This document shows positions 25,801-34,177 of a stretch of 64,000 nucleotides of DNA, in pieces. The notes below the pieces were generated by a model. It did not search any database. It was not told the origin of the DNA and saw only the letters and a program-made list of their open reading frames with translations. The stretch is from positions 186,001 to 250,000 of the forward strand of contig NZ_JADIKJ010000015.1 in the NCBI RefSeq assembly GCF_044904675.1. Reading direction: 5' to 3'. The position numbers and the translations under genes are program-made. The stretch comes from Dyella_B jejuensis. GTDB lineage: Bacteria; Pseudomonadota; Gammaproteobacteria; Xanthomonadales; Rhodanobacteraceae. How positions within the stretch are numbered: position 1 is the first letter of the stretch; the number at the start of each line of letters is the position of its first letter.

Positions 25801-28800
25801 CGGCGCAGGTGGCGCGGGCGGCGCCTGCGTAACGATCTGGATGAAGAAATCGTTGCCCACCGTGCCGATCTCGGACTGCACCCTAAGGGAATGGGCGCCG
25901 TCGCTCAGCGATTGATTCGGCGTCATCTCCCATGAACCGTCATCATTGACATGGGCCGTGCCGATCGGGAGGTAGTTATCGAGAATGGTCACGGTCGTGC
26001 CGGGCACGCCGGTGCCGTGCAAGGTGGGCCGGTTGTCGTCGGTCGTGCCGAACGGTGCGATCTCGCCTTGCGATGGACCGACATGGTCATACGCGCCGGT
26101 GACGGCGGGCGGTGCGGGCGGCGCGGGTGGCTGCGTAACGATCCCGATGAAGAATTCGTTGCCTGCCGTGCCGTTCTCGGCGTGTACCGTGAGAGAGTGA
26201 TTGCCGTCGCGTAGCGGCTGCTTCGGCGTCATCTCCCACGAGCCGTCGTCATTGACATGGGCCGTGCCGATCAGGAGGTAGTTATCGAGAATGGTCACGG
26301 TCGTGCCGGGCGCGCCGGTGCCGTGCAAGGTGGGCTGGTTGTCGTCGGTCGTGCCGTTCGATGCGATCTCGCCTTGCGATGGACCGACATGGTCATAGGC
26401 GCCGGTGATGGCGGGCGACGCGGGCGGCGCCTGCGTAACGATCCCGATGAAGAAAGCGTTGCCCATCGTGCCGCTCTCGGACTGCACCGTGAGGAAGTGG
26501 TTACCGTCGCTCAGCGGCTGCTTCGGCGTCATCTCCCACGAGCCGTCATCATTGACATGTGCCGTGCCGATCGGGATGTAGTTATCGAGAATGGTCACGG
26601 TCGTGCCGGGCGCGCCGGTACCGTGCAAGGTGGGCTGGTTGTCGTCGGTCTTGCCGTTCGATGCGATATCGCCTTGCGATGGACCGACATGGTCATACGC
26701 GCCGGTGATGGCGGGCGGCGCGGGCGGCGCCTGCGTAACGATCCCGATGAAGAAAGCGTTGCCCATCGTGCCGCTCTCGGACTGCACCGTGAGGAAGTGG
26801 TTACCGTCGCTCAGCGGCTGCTTCGGCGTCATCTCCCATGAGCCGTCGTCATTGACATGTGCCGTGCCGATCGGGAGGTAGTTATCGAGAATGGTCACGG
26901 TCGTGCCGGGCGCGCCGGTACCGTGCAAGGTGGGCTGGTTGTCGTCGGTCTTGCCGTTCGATGCGATATCGCCTTGCGATGGACCGACATGGTCGTATGC
27001 GCCGGTGATGGCGGGGGGCGCGGGCGGCGCCTGCGTAACGATCCCGATGAAGAAAGTGTTGCCCATCGTGCCGCTCTCGGCCTGCACCCCAAGGGAATGG
27101 TAGCCGTCGCTCAGCGGCTGCTTCGGTGTCATCTCCCACGAGCCGTCGTCATTGACATGTGCCGTACCGATCGCGCGGCCGCCATCGAGGATGGTCACGG
27201 TCGTGCCGGGCACGCCGGTACCGTGCAAGGTGGGCTGGTTGTCGTCGGTCGTACCGGCCAATGCGATCTCGCCTTGCGATGGACCGACATGGTCATAGGC
27301 GCCGGTGATGGCGGGCGGCGCGGGCGGCTCAGGCGGCTGCTGCGTAACGATCCCGATGAAGAACTCGTTGCCTGCCATGCCGTTCTCGGCCAGCACGGTG
27401 AGGGAGTGGTTGCCGTCGCGTAGCGGCTGCTCCGGCGTCATCTCCCACGAGCCGTCGTCATTGACATGTGCCGTGCCGATCAGGAGGTAGTTATCGAGAA
27501 TGGTCACGGTCGTACCAGGCGCGCCGGTACCGTGCAAGGTGGGCTGGTTGTCGTCAGTCTTGCCGTTCGATGCGATCTCGCCTTGCGATGGACCGACATG
27601 GTCATAGGCGCCGGTGATGGCGGGCGGCGCGGGCGGCGCCTGCGTAACGATCCCGATGAAGAAATCGTTGCCCACCGTGCCGATCTCGGACTGCACCGAG
27701 AAGAAGTGGTTGCCGTCGCTCAGCGGCTGCTCCGGCGTCATCTCCCACGAACCGTCGTCATTGACATGTGCCGTGCCGATCGGGTAGCCGCCATCGCGGA
27801 TGGTCACGGTCGTGCCGGGCACGCCGGTGCCGCGCAAGGTGGGCTGGTTGTCGTCGGTCGTGCCGAACGATGCAATCTCGCCTTGCGATGGACCGACATG
27901 GTCATACGCGCCGGTGATGGCGGGCGGCGCCTCGATCACGATCGTGAACGTCGCATCGTGCGCGCCATCTTCGGATGAAGCATGCAAGACATGCGTACCC
28001 ACGGACAGCGCCTGCGAAAGCGGAAGCGTGTAGGACCAGCGTCCGTCGGGGCCGACCGGCGCGGTTCCCAGCAAACTGGCGCCGTCATAGATCTTGACCG
28101 TTCCATACGGGACGTAGCTGCCTTCCAGGGTCGGCCGTGTATCGTCGGTGGTGTCGCCATTGGCAAGGTAACCCTGCGAGTAACCCTCACCGTCATAGAC
28201 GCCCGTGATCTCCACCGATGCCGGTGGCGCGGCAGCGATATCGATCACGAAGGCGGCGCTGGGCTCGCTGCTCGCCGTGGCCGCGATGAATTGATGCGTG
28301 CCCTGGGTAAGATCGGTTACCGGCATGAAGTGCCAGGTGCCCCAATCACTGGCCCTTACCGTGCCGATCGGATGGTTCAGGTCCCCGTCGTAGATCGTTA
28401 CGAAGCTTAAAGGGGCCGCCGTGCCAGAGAGGGTCGGGCGCGCGGTTTCGCTGGTACCGCCCTCGTTCAAGAGCTCGCCCTCACTGCCGTAGATACCGTC
28501 GATGGTGGGCGTCGGATTGACCTTGGGTGCCACCACCGTCACCTCGAACGGCTCACTGGCACGGCCAGTCGAATCGACCGCGACAAGATGATGCGTCCCC
28601 GGGGGCAAATCGACCGACACATGCCAGCCGGCGTATCGATTGGCGTTTACGGTAGTGAGCACCTGGCCATCGCTGTAGATCGTCACCAGGCCATTGGCGA
28701 CGGCCTCGCCACGCAGCGTGGGATGAGTGTCGTCGATAGTCGAGCCACTGTAATGGTCGCCCTGTATATCGCCGACCAGGTCCTGCACCAGGGAGATGGC

Positions 28801-29127
28801 CGGCGACGGCAAGTACACCGTCATCGAAAAACCCTCACCGGCAGGCTCGCCGGCAGCGGCGGCCGTAAGCACATGCGAACCGTTGGCCAGCGACTTTTCT
28901 GTGGGAAGCGTGCAGTACCAGTTGCCTTGATCATTGCTATACGCACTGGTCAGCAACACACCGTTGTCATAGATACGGACCAGGCTGTTCGGCGTGGCCA
29001 GGCCTTCCATCTGCGGCGTTACGGTGTAGATGGTCCCGCCGTTCTCGATGCGGTCATAACTGCTGAATACATCCGTGATGATGGCCGGCGAAACGGCCTT
29101 CCCTGACGTCATCCTGTTGTCGATCAC
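22876..29127 (-). CDS. Giant Ig-like repeat protein, probable type I secreted adhesin (first of three)
   Basis: A 2083-residue protein with about twenty Ig-like repeats and no other recognisable domain. Repeats 5-12 (AITGAYDHVGPSQG-type) are nearly identical to one another at both protein and DNA level, and two more copies lie further downstream. The N-terminal three repeats and the C-terminal about 270 residues resemble those of the second adhesin. The end carries LSVADVLHGGETELFAVQPVHDDASL and finishes ITTHVM, the presumed secretion signal. The start is GTG at 29127, 6 bases after AGGA. The gene begins only 45 bp after the TolC-like gene, so it is very likely co-transcribed with the exporter. 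No signal peptide, RTX repeats, N-terminal retention module or cell-wall anchor is seen. By analogy with LapA/BapA it should act in biofilm adhesion; this is inference. Confidence 0.84.
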   Translation of the reverse strand: MIDNRMTSGKAVSPAIITDVFSSYDRIENGGTIYTVTPQMEGLATPNSLVRIYDNGVLLTSAYSNDQGNWYCTLPTEKSLANGSHVLTAAAAGEPAGEGFSMTVYLPSPAISLVQDLVGDIQGDHYSGSTIDDTHPTLRGEAVANGLVTIYSDGQVLTTVNANRYAGWHVSVDLPPGTHHLVAVDSTGRASEPFEVTVVAPKVNPTPTIDGIYGSEGELLNEGGTSETARPTLSGTAAPLSFVTIYDGDLNHPIGTVRASDWGTWHFMPVTDLTQGTHQFIAATASSEPSAAFVIDIAAAPPASVEITGVYDGEGYSQGYLANGDTTDDTRPTLEGSYVPYGTVKIYDGASLLGTAPVGPDGRWSYTLPLSQALSVGTHVLHASSEDGAHDATFTIVIEAPPAITGAYDHVGPSQGEIASFGTTDDNQPTLRGTGVPGTTVTIRDGGYPIGTAHVNDDGSWEMTPEQPLSDGNHFFSVQSEIGTVGNDFFIGIVTQAPPAPPAITGAYDHVGPSQGEIASNGKTDDNQPTLHGTGAPGTTVTILDNYLLIGTAHVNDDGSWEMTPEQPLRDGNHSLTVLAENGMAGNEFFIGIVTQQPPEPPAPPAITGAYDHVGPSQGEIALAGTTDDNQPTLHGTGVPGTTVTILDGGRAIGTAHVNDDGSWEMTPKQPLSDGYHSLGVQAESGTMGNTFFIGIVTQAPPAPPAITGAYDHVGPSQGDIASNGKTDDNQPTLHGTGAPGTTVTILDNYLPIGTAHVNDDGSWEMTPKQPLSDGNHFLTVQSESGTMGNAFFIGIVTQAPPAPPAITGAYDHVGPSQGDIASNGKTDDNQPTLHGTGAPGTTVTILDNYIPIGTAHVNDDGSWEMTPKQPLSDGNHFLTVQSESGTMGNAFFIGIVTQAPPASPAITGAYDHVGPSQGEIASNGTTDDNQPTLHGTGAPGTTVTILDNYLLIGTAHVNDDGSWEMTPKQPLRDGNHSLTVHAENGTAGNEFFIGIVTQPPAPPAPPAVTGAYDHVGPSQGEIAPFGTTDDNRPTLHGTGVPGTTVTILDNYLPIGTAHVNDDGSWEMTPNQSLSDGAHSLRVQSEIGTVGNDFFIQIVTQAPPAPPAPPAITGAYDHVGPSQGEIASNGTTDDNQPTLRGTGVPGTTVTILDNYLLIGMAHVNDDGSWEMTPKQPLRDGNHSLTVHAENGTAGNEFFIQIATLPPIAIDTPPEILHVSDADHAAAGLWNDSTTINDPRPLLQGTAVPNSLVTIYDGDRNHPIGTAQAGQDGQWKFMPGTPLSEGTHQFIAATASSEPSAAFVIDIVAAAPPASVVITGVYDDVGSSQGYLANGATTDDTRPTLEGSYTPNGTVVIYDGAKFLATVPVGPDGHWSYALLDALSDGTHVLHASSENGAPDATFTIVIDTQQAPPAITGAYDHVGPSQGEIASNGTTDDSRPTLRGTGAPGTTVTILDGGRAIGTAHVNDDGSWEMTPKQPLRDGYHFLMVQSENGTAGNEFFIGIVTQQELPAITGAYDHVGPSQGDVAQNGTTDDNRPTLHGTGEPGTTVTILDGGRPIGTAYVNDDGSWEMTSRWLLSDGYHTLIARSENGDLGDSFSLHVDTKPPIDITTPPEFLHVSDADHAAAGLWNDSTTISDPQPLLQGKAVPNSLVTIYDGDRNHPIGTALADRNGQWKFMPDTPLSEGAHHFIATTEHSAPSAEFTVTIVAAPASDHAPVINSLYDYEGVQQGTVHQGGTTDATHPTLFGTGVPNSIVTIYDGDHVLGSTRVYSDGNWNFTPDTALGDGLHNLIAAGADGATSTPFTVTIDSAVIPPITTPVLSIDVAMDNVGVYQGALQNGAHTDDTTPTLQGSAAANSMVIVADGTHVLGTAVANEFGQWRFTPEQPLEPGAHPFTVTDAQGGRSAPYAITIDTPTSAPVIDHAHDNAAASQGDFASGGVVHDTHPTLVGYAPAGSVVTIADGDQVLGVARATNKGEWTFPMELGDGVHHLTASTANGSSESFVLIVEAPVAINALSVADVLHGGETELFAVQPVHDDASLVLRVDGDQGNGVVQAPVAMSNDVVLLNIHQALPHEAITTHVM
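25512..27930 (-). repeat. Eight near-identical 300-309 bp repeats inside the giant adhesin gene
   Basis: The marker GCCTTGCGATGGACCGACAT recurs at 25756, 26065, 26371, 26671, 26971, 27271, 27580 and 27880, a period of 300-309 bp. Whole units differ by few bases; those ending at 26671 and 26971 are almost the same. The length differences lie in Pro/Ala-rich linkers (PPAPPAPPA). Two further copies of the marker lie at 24551 and 24850. The array encodes tandem Ig domains. Confidence 0.92.
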
Positions 29128-29172
29128 TGCTTATCCTTCGTTTGTCTTGGTTCTTGGTAGGCCGAGGCCTGT

Positions 29173-30708
29173 CTACTGCTTGCTTGCTTCGTTTTCCCCT
29201 GAACTGCTTAGCCAATCGAGCAACTTGCCCGCGCCCGCATAAGCGCTGATGACGGCTTCGTAACCGTCAAAGCGGCTGCTGACCTCGCCTATCTGATCGT
29301 TGTAGTGATCGGTTTCGGAGATGAGCACGTCGAGCAGGCTGCGCTTGCCCAGCTGGTACCACTGCTCGAACATCGCCTTGCGCACCTGCAAGGTTTCATT
29401 GACCAGGTCGCCATAGTCGTCGGCGCGCTTGAAAGCATCGCGTGCATTCAACACCGCATCGCGCAGCTGGTACTCGTAGTTGCGCTCCAGCGACGCGGCT
29501 TGTTGATGGCTGCCCTCGGCGCGCGCAAACGCGGCGCGGCGCGACGACGAATTGGCGCCGCCGCTGAAGAGCGGCCAGCTCACCTGCAACACGGTTTGCC
29601 ACGGTCGCTGCAATCCCTGCGCATCCCGGAAGGCGCTCTTGCTGACCAGCCAGTCGACGCGCGGCTTGAACGAAGCACCGAGCGAACCGGCGTGAAGGTC
29701 GGCCGCGGCAGCGGTCGCCTTGGCCTGCAGTACGGCGGGATGATCGCGATAATCGCCGGCCAGGGATTTGAGGCCTTCATCGCTGATCGGCCAGCGGCCG
29801 CCGTCGGGTATCTCCGCATGCTGGCCGTTGAGCAGAATGCGCAGCTTGAGTTCGTCGTTGCGCATTTGTGTGGCGCTGGTATCGCGTACCGTCATGGCCG
29901 ACAGCAACTGCGCCTTGGCCTGCACCCATTCGCTGCGGCGCCCCTGGTCGGCCCTGGCGATCTGCGCCAGCATGTTCACCAGCGTGCGCATGCGTGCGAC
30001 GTAGGCATCGCCCAGCGCCGTCATCGTGCGGTGGCGGCCGAGTTCCAGCAGCGTCGTGCAGACGTCCAGGGCGTTGCTTTCCAGCGCCGCGCGATAGCCC
30101 AGGCCGGCGGCCTGCGCGAGTTGCCGGCTGCTTTGCACGTTCTTGCGCCCGCTGCCCCAGTCGAACACGGTGGTTTGCATGTTGAGCGATACGGAGTCGT
30201 ACCGGTTCGTATCGTTCGGCGACAAGGACGGGCCTCCAAACGTCTTGGCGCGGGTCTGTGCGCCCAGCGAGACCTGCGGCAGGCGCTGCCCGCGCGCGGT
30301 GCCGACGTCGTCGCCGGCCGCTTCGGCCTGCGCACGCGCCTGCAACACATCGGGACTGGCCGCCGCCGCCAGCGTGGCCATGTCGTAAAACATTTTGCGC
30401 AGTTGCGCCGCCGTGAGCGCCGCATCACGCCGATGCAGCGACTCGTCTTCGGGCGCATCGTTCAGCCATTGCGCAAACACGGAAGCGGCCACGGTAGGCG
30501 AGGCGCCGGTGACGGGTCCGTGCGGCGCCGGCGCCGCGCCCTCCTCGTCCACCGTGGCCGCCGCCGCCACCGATGCGCGTGGCGGCGGCGCGGTGCCGTC
30601 GTTCGCCGCGGCGATGCCCGTGCATGCCAGCGATATCGCCAGCATCCACAGGCCGTTCCATCGCCTGCCCGACGCGGCAGGCCAGCATGTACTTGGGTGC
30701 ATGTTCAT
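29173..30708 (-). CDS. TolC-family outer-membrane channel of a type I secretion system
   Basis: The 511-residue outer-membrane channel has an N-terminal export signal (LWMLAISLACTGIAAA, residues about 20-35). A variable Ala/Pro-rich stretch to about residue 100 follows, then two OEP (TolC) repeats with long helices; the body begins RKMFYDMATLAAAASPDVLQARAQ. It overlaps the HlyD gene by 4 bases (ATGA), as the third gene of an exporter operon. The channel would contact the HlyD-type adaptor and let the giant repeat protein encoded 45 bp downstream cross the outer membrane. The sequence and order resemble LapE-type channels of biofilm-adhesin exporters. Confidence 0.9.
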   Translation of the reverse strand: MNMHPSTCWPAASGRRWNGLWMLAISLACTGIAAANDGTAPPPRASVAAAATVDEEGAAPAPHGPVTGASPTVAASVFAQWLNDAPEDESLHRRDAALTAAQLRKMFYDMATLAAAASPDVLQARAQAEAAGDDVGTARGQRLPQVSLGAQTRAKTFGGPSLSPNDTNRYDSVSLNMQTTVFDWGSGRKNVQSSRQLAQAAGLGYRAALESNALDVCTTLLELGRHRTMTALGDAYVARMRTLVNMLAQIARADQGRRSEWVQAKAQLLSAMTVRDTSATQMRNDELKLRILLNGQHAEIPDGGRWPISDEGLKSLAGDYRDHPAVLQAKATAAAADLHAGSLGASFKPRVDWLVSKSAFRDAQGLQRPWQTVLQVSWPLFSGGANSSSRRAAFARAEGSHQQAASLERNYEYQLRDAVLNARDAFKRADDYGDLVNETLQVRKAMFEQWYQLGKRSLLDVLISETDHYNDQIGEVSSRFDGYEAVISAYAGAGKLLDWLSSSGENEASKQ

Positions 30709-31940
30709 CGTTCCCGGAATGCTTCGCGGGCCTTGAAAACCGGCTTGAGGATGTAATCCTGGATGGTCTTTTCGCTGGTGCGGATATCGATCGTCGCGGT
30801 CATGCCGGGAATGATCGGCAACGCCTTGCCGCCAGCGTGCAACGTGCGCTGGTCCGATTGCACCAGCACGCGATAGAAGCGTTCCTCGTTGGGCTTGCGC
30901 TCGTCTTCCAGGGTATCGGCGCTGACCACTTTCACCACGCCCTTCAGCGCGCCGTAAATGCCATAGTCATAGGCGGAAAGCTTGATCGTCGCCGGTTGGC
31001 CGGGGTGCACGAAGCCGACTTCCGACGGCTTGATCTTGCCCTCGACCCACAACGGCTCGTCGACCGGCGATACCTGCAAAATGGTTTCGCCCGGCTTGAT
31101 CACGCCACCGAGGGTAGTGATGCGGATATTGGTGACCACGCCATCCAGTGGCGCGACCACGTCGGTACGCTCCAGCGCGTCCGCGTGGCCGACGAGGTTT
31201 TCGCTGGTCTGCGCCAGTTCGAGCTGCGCCTGCGCCAGTTGCGAATTGGCCTCGGCCTTGAAGCGGTTGCGTTGCTCGACGATCTGCGCCTGCAAGCTGT
31301 TGGCGTCGCGCCGCATGCGCAGGATTTCCACTTCCGATACCAGCCCCTTGTGCATCAGCGGCTCGGATAGCGCCAACTCCTTCGCGGAAAGGTCGTAGCT
31401 GCGCTGCAGCGATGCCACCGCCTGATCCAGCGCATGGCGGCGCGCGCGATAAGCGTCGGTCTCCTCTTTCACCACCTTGGCGTCCTTACGGACCTCCTCG
31501 GGGAAAACCAGCGGCGTGTCATAGGCTTCGGCCTTCAGGCGGGCAACCGTGCCTTTCAAGCCGATCACCTTGGACAGCACTTCGCGATAGCCGACCTGCG
31601 CGCGCGTCGGATCGATCTTCAGCAACAGCTGGCCTTTGGATACCTGCTCGCCCTCGTGCACCCGCATATCCGCCAGGATGCCGCCATCCAGGCTCTGGAT
31701 ATCCTGCTCGCGGCTCTGCGAAACCACCTTGCCCTCGGCGCGGGTCACTTCCTCGACCCGCGCGAAGTGCGCCCACGTCATGCCAATGACCAGCACCACG
31801 GCGATCACGCACAACGTGATTCGCGTCGCGGGCAGGGATTGGGCGAGCAGCGCTTCATGGAGGTCGTTGACGTATTTCGCATCGCCGGCCTGCAACGCCT
31901 GTTGGTTCTTGCGCTTGCCGCGCAGCCACGGCGCGATCAT
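30705..31940 (-). CDS. HlyD-family periplasmic adaptor of a type I secretion system
   Basis: A membrane-fusion protein of 411 residues. One N-terminal membrane helix is seen (TRITLCVIAVVLVIGMTWAHF, residues about 38-58), followed by a lipoyl/barrel-sandwich half (EGKVVSQSREQDIQSLDGG), a long coiled-coil region (about 110-270), and a second lipoyl half with VVAPLDGVVTNIRITTLGGVI. The C-terminal part contains the HlyD pattern ending in GMTATIDIRTSEKTIQDYILKP. It overlaps the upstream ABC gene and the downstream TolC gene by 4 bases each, so the three are translationally coupled. It links the inner-membrane ABC protein to the outer channel. Confidence 0.94.
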   Translation of the reverse strand: MIAPWLRGKRKNQQALQAGDAKYVNDLHEALLAQSLPATRITLCVIAVVLVIGMTWAHFARVEEVTRAEGKVVSQSREQDIQSLDGGILADMRVHEGEQVSKGQLLLKIDPTRAQVGYREVLSKVIGLKGTVARLKAEAYDTPLVFPEEVRKDAKVVKEETDAYRARRHALDQAVASLQRSYDLSAKELALSEPLMHKGLVSEVEILRMRRDANSLQAQIVEQRNRFKAEANSQLAQAQLELAQTSENLVGHADALERTDVVAPLDGVVTNIRITTLGGVIKPGETILQVSPVDEPLWVEGKIKPSEVGFVHPGQPATIKLSAYDYGIYGALKGVVKVVSADTLEDERKPNEERFYRVLVQSDQRTLHAGGKALPIIPGMTATIDIRTSEKTIQDYILKPVFKAREAFRER

Positions 31941-34177
31941 GACGACACCTTGGCAGCACGCGGCGCGGTCTCGGCGGCACGTGCCGCCGCCAGGTTCGCC
32001 AGTACCGTGTCCTTGGGACCGTCGGCCACCAGCTTGCCCTCGTCCACCACCAGCACGCGATCGACCAGGCTCAACACCGACGGACGATGCGTCACGAGCA
32101 ACAATGTCTGCCCTTGCGTGGCGCGCGCGAGATGTTCGATAAAGCGCGCCTCGGTCTGGCTATCCATGGCGCTGGTGGGTTCGTCGAGCAGCAGCACTTT
32201 GGGCTGTGCCAGCAGGGCCCGCGCCAGCGCCACCAGTTGCCGTTGGCCACCGGACAAGCCTTCGCCGGTTTCGCCGATCGGCAGGTTCACGCCCAGCGGA
32301 TGACGCGCCGCCATGCCCTCCAGGCCGGTAAGGCGCAGCACGTGCAGGAATTCCTCGGCGCTGGCCTGCGGCCGCGCCAACATGATGTTCTGTCGCAAGG
32401 TGCCGTAGAAAAGGCGCGAATGCTGGCCGACGTAACCCACCGCCGCACGCCAGTCGGCAAGATCGAGCTGCGAAGCGTTGAGCCCATCGGCAAGCAATTC
32501 GCCCTGGGTCGGCTGGTAAAGGCGCGCCACGATGCGCAGCAGCGTCGACTTGCCGCTGCCGACCTTGCCGACGATGCCGATGCGCTCGCCGGCGGCGAAC
32601 GACAGATTTATCCCGCTGAGCATGGGCGGCGGCGGCGGCTGTCCCTGCGGCACCGGATAGGAAAAGCCCAGGTTGCGCAGTTGCATCCGGCCGGTGATGA
32701 CATGATCGGAAAGATATTCCTGGCTGGCATCGCGCTCGGTCGGCGTCGCCATCAGCTGGTCGATCGACTTCAGCGCGACCTTCGCCTGCTGGTAGCGCAC
32801 GGCCAGGCCGATCACCTGGTTCAACGGCGCGATCGCCCGGCTGCCCAGCATCACCGTGGCAATCAGCGCGCCCTGGGTCAGCGTATGCGCTTCGATCAGG
32901 TAGACGCCGATCACGATCAGGATGACCGTCTGCAACTGCTGGAAGAAAGTGATGAAATTGGTCGCCAAGCCGGAAAGATGGCGCGACTTCATCGACGTGG
33001 CGGCCGACAGTGCGCTGAAATGGTCCCAGCGCCGCTGCATGAAGCCTTCGCCGCCGGCCGCCTTGAGTGTCTCGATGCCTTCGATCGATTCGATCAACAC
33101 GCCCTGCTTCAACGACGATTCGCGCAAGTTCTCGTTCATGACGCGCGACAGCGGCCATTGCACGATGGTGCTGACGATGATGACCAGCGGGATCATCGCC
33201 AGCGGCACGAAGCCCAGCGGGCCACCCACGGCAAAAATCACCGCCACGAACAACAGCACGAACGGCAGGTCGGCAATCGCCGACAACGTGGCCGAGGTCA
33301 CGAAGTCACGCACCGAATCGAACTCGCGCAACTGGTTGGCGAACGTGCCGGGCGAGCTGGGCTTGTATTCCATGCGCACCGACATCGCCTGGCGGAACAC
33401 CATGCTGCCCATCACCAGGTCGGCCTTCTTGCCGGCCATGTCCAGCACGTAGCTGCGCACGAAACGCGATACGCCTTCAAAAACCATGGCGATAGCCACG
33501 CCGATGGCAAGCGACCACATGGTGACCAGCGCGTAATTCGGCACCACGCGGTCGTACACGTTCATGGTGAAGAAAATGCTGGCCAGCGACAGCACATTGA
33601 CCAGCACGCTGGCGAGCGCGGCCTGGCCGTAGTACGAGCGATAGCGCCACAGCGTGGCGAACAGCCAGTGGCCCTTGGCGGCAGGCGGCAAGGTGCCAGT
33701 GCGCGCATCGGGTTGCGTATCCGGCTTGGGCTTGGCCAGGATCGCAACGCCCGCGTACATCGCGTCCATCTCTTCCTGGCCGACTTCCACGGCCGTATCG
33801 CCAACCTCCGGCATGATGACGCGATAGCGCAATTCTTTTTCCACGCGCTGGCAACCCAGCAGCACGCAGCCGCCGCGATCCCTGCGCAGCAAAACCACCG
33901 GCAACAGATGTGGCGAGATGGTGGCCGCCTTGCGCTTGACCAGGGCCGCGGACATGCCGGCCTGATCCAACACCGATAGCGCCAGCGAAGGCTCCAGCGG
34001 CCCCACCAAAGGCAGGTTCGCCTTGTAGGCATGAACCGATTTCTGCTTGCCGTAATGCGAACAGAGCAGCATCAGGCTATGCAGCAACGTATCGTCCACC
34101 GAGGTGCCTTGGCGCGTATCGGGTAACGATGATGAAAGGTCCGCGAGGCTGCTAGAACTCACGCTTGCACGCTCCAT
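31937..34177 (-). CDS. Type I secretion ABC transporter with degenerate C39-like domain (LapB/HlyB type)
   Basis: This 746-residue inner-membrane exporter has three parts: an N-terminal C39-like domain (residues about 25-150) in which the catalytic Cys position of true peptidases is not present (LLHSLMLLCSHYGKQKS), an ABC transmembrane region (about 180-450), and a nucleotide-binding domain. The NBD has Walker A GKVGSGKST near residue 535, signature LSGGQRQ, Walker B KVLLLDEPTSAMD, and an H-loop His in LLVTHRPS. A non-cleaving C39-like domain is typical of exporters of large unprocessed RTX or Lap-type proteins, where it binds substrate. It is the first gene of the exporter operon. The ATG at 34177 has a weak ribosome site, so the exact start is less certain. 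Confidence 0.93.
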   Translation of the reverse strand: MERASVSSSSLADLSSSLPDTRQGTSVDDTLLHSLMLLCSHYGKQKSVHAYKANLPLVGPLEPSLALSVLDQAGMSAALVKRKAATISPHLLPVVLLRRDRGGCVLLGCQRVEKELRYRVIMPEVGDTAVEVGQEEMDAMYAGVAILAKPKPDTQPDARTGTLPPAAKGHWLFATLWRYRSYYGQAALASVLVNVLSLASIFFTMNVYDRVVPNYALVTMWSLAIGVAIAMVFEGVSRFVRSYVLDMAGKKADLVMGSMVFRQAMSVRMEYKPSSPGTFANQLREFDSVRDFVTSATLSAIADLPFVLLFVAVIFAVGGPLGFVPLAMIPLVIIVSTIVQWPLSRVMNENLRESSLKQGVLIESIEGIETLKAAGGEGFMQRRWDHFSALSAATSMKSRHLSGLATNFITFFQQLQTVILIVIGVYLIEAHTLTQGALIATVMLGSRAIAPLNQVIGLAVRYQQAKVALKSIDQLMATPTERDASQEYLSDHVITGRMQLRNLGFSYPVPQGQPPPPPMLSGINLSFAAGERIGIVGKVGSGKSTLLRIVARLYQPTQGELLADGLNASQLDLADWRAAVGYVGQHSRLFYGTLRQNIMLARPQASAEEFLHVLRLTGLEGMAARHPLGVNLPIGETGEGLSGGQRQLVALARALLAQPKVLLLDEPTSAMDSQTEARFIEHLARATQGQTLLLVTHRPSVLSLVDRVLVVDEGKLVADGPKDTVLANLAAARAAETAPRAAKVSS

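Noticed and set aside
25512..27930. 300-bp repeats considered as a mobile or CRISPR-like array
   Set aside because: They are in-frame Ig-domain repeats of one coding gene.
16491..29106. Long plus-strand open frames opposite the Ig-repeat genes (for example 16491-19238)
   Set aside because: They mirror GC-rich repeat genes, contain Arg/His-rich low-quality sequence, have no family features and no ribosome sites. The minus-strand frames carry conserved Ig motifs and good starts.
16482..29127. RTX calcium-binding repeats in the adhesins
   Set aside because: No GGxGxDxxx nonapeptides are present; glycine-rich patches belong to the Ig motif G-T-A/G-x-W.
29640..34000. Plus-strand frames opposite the exporter operon (for example 32087-33979)
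   Set aside because: They oppose well-supported ABC, HlyD and TolC genes and show no family features.
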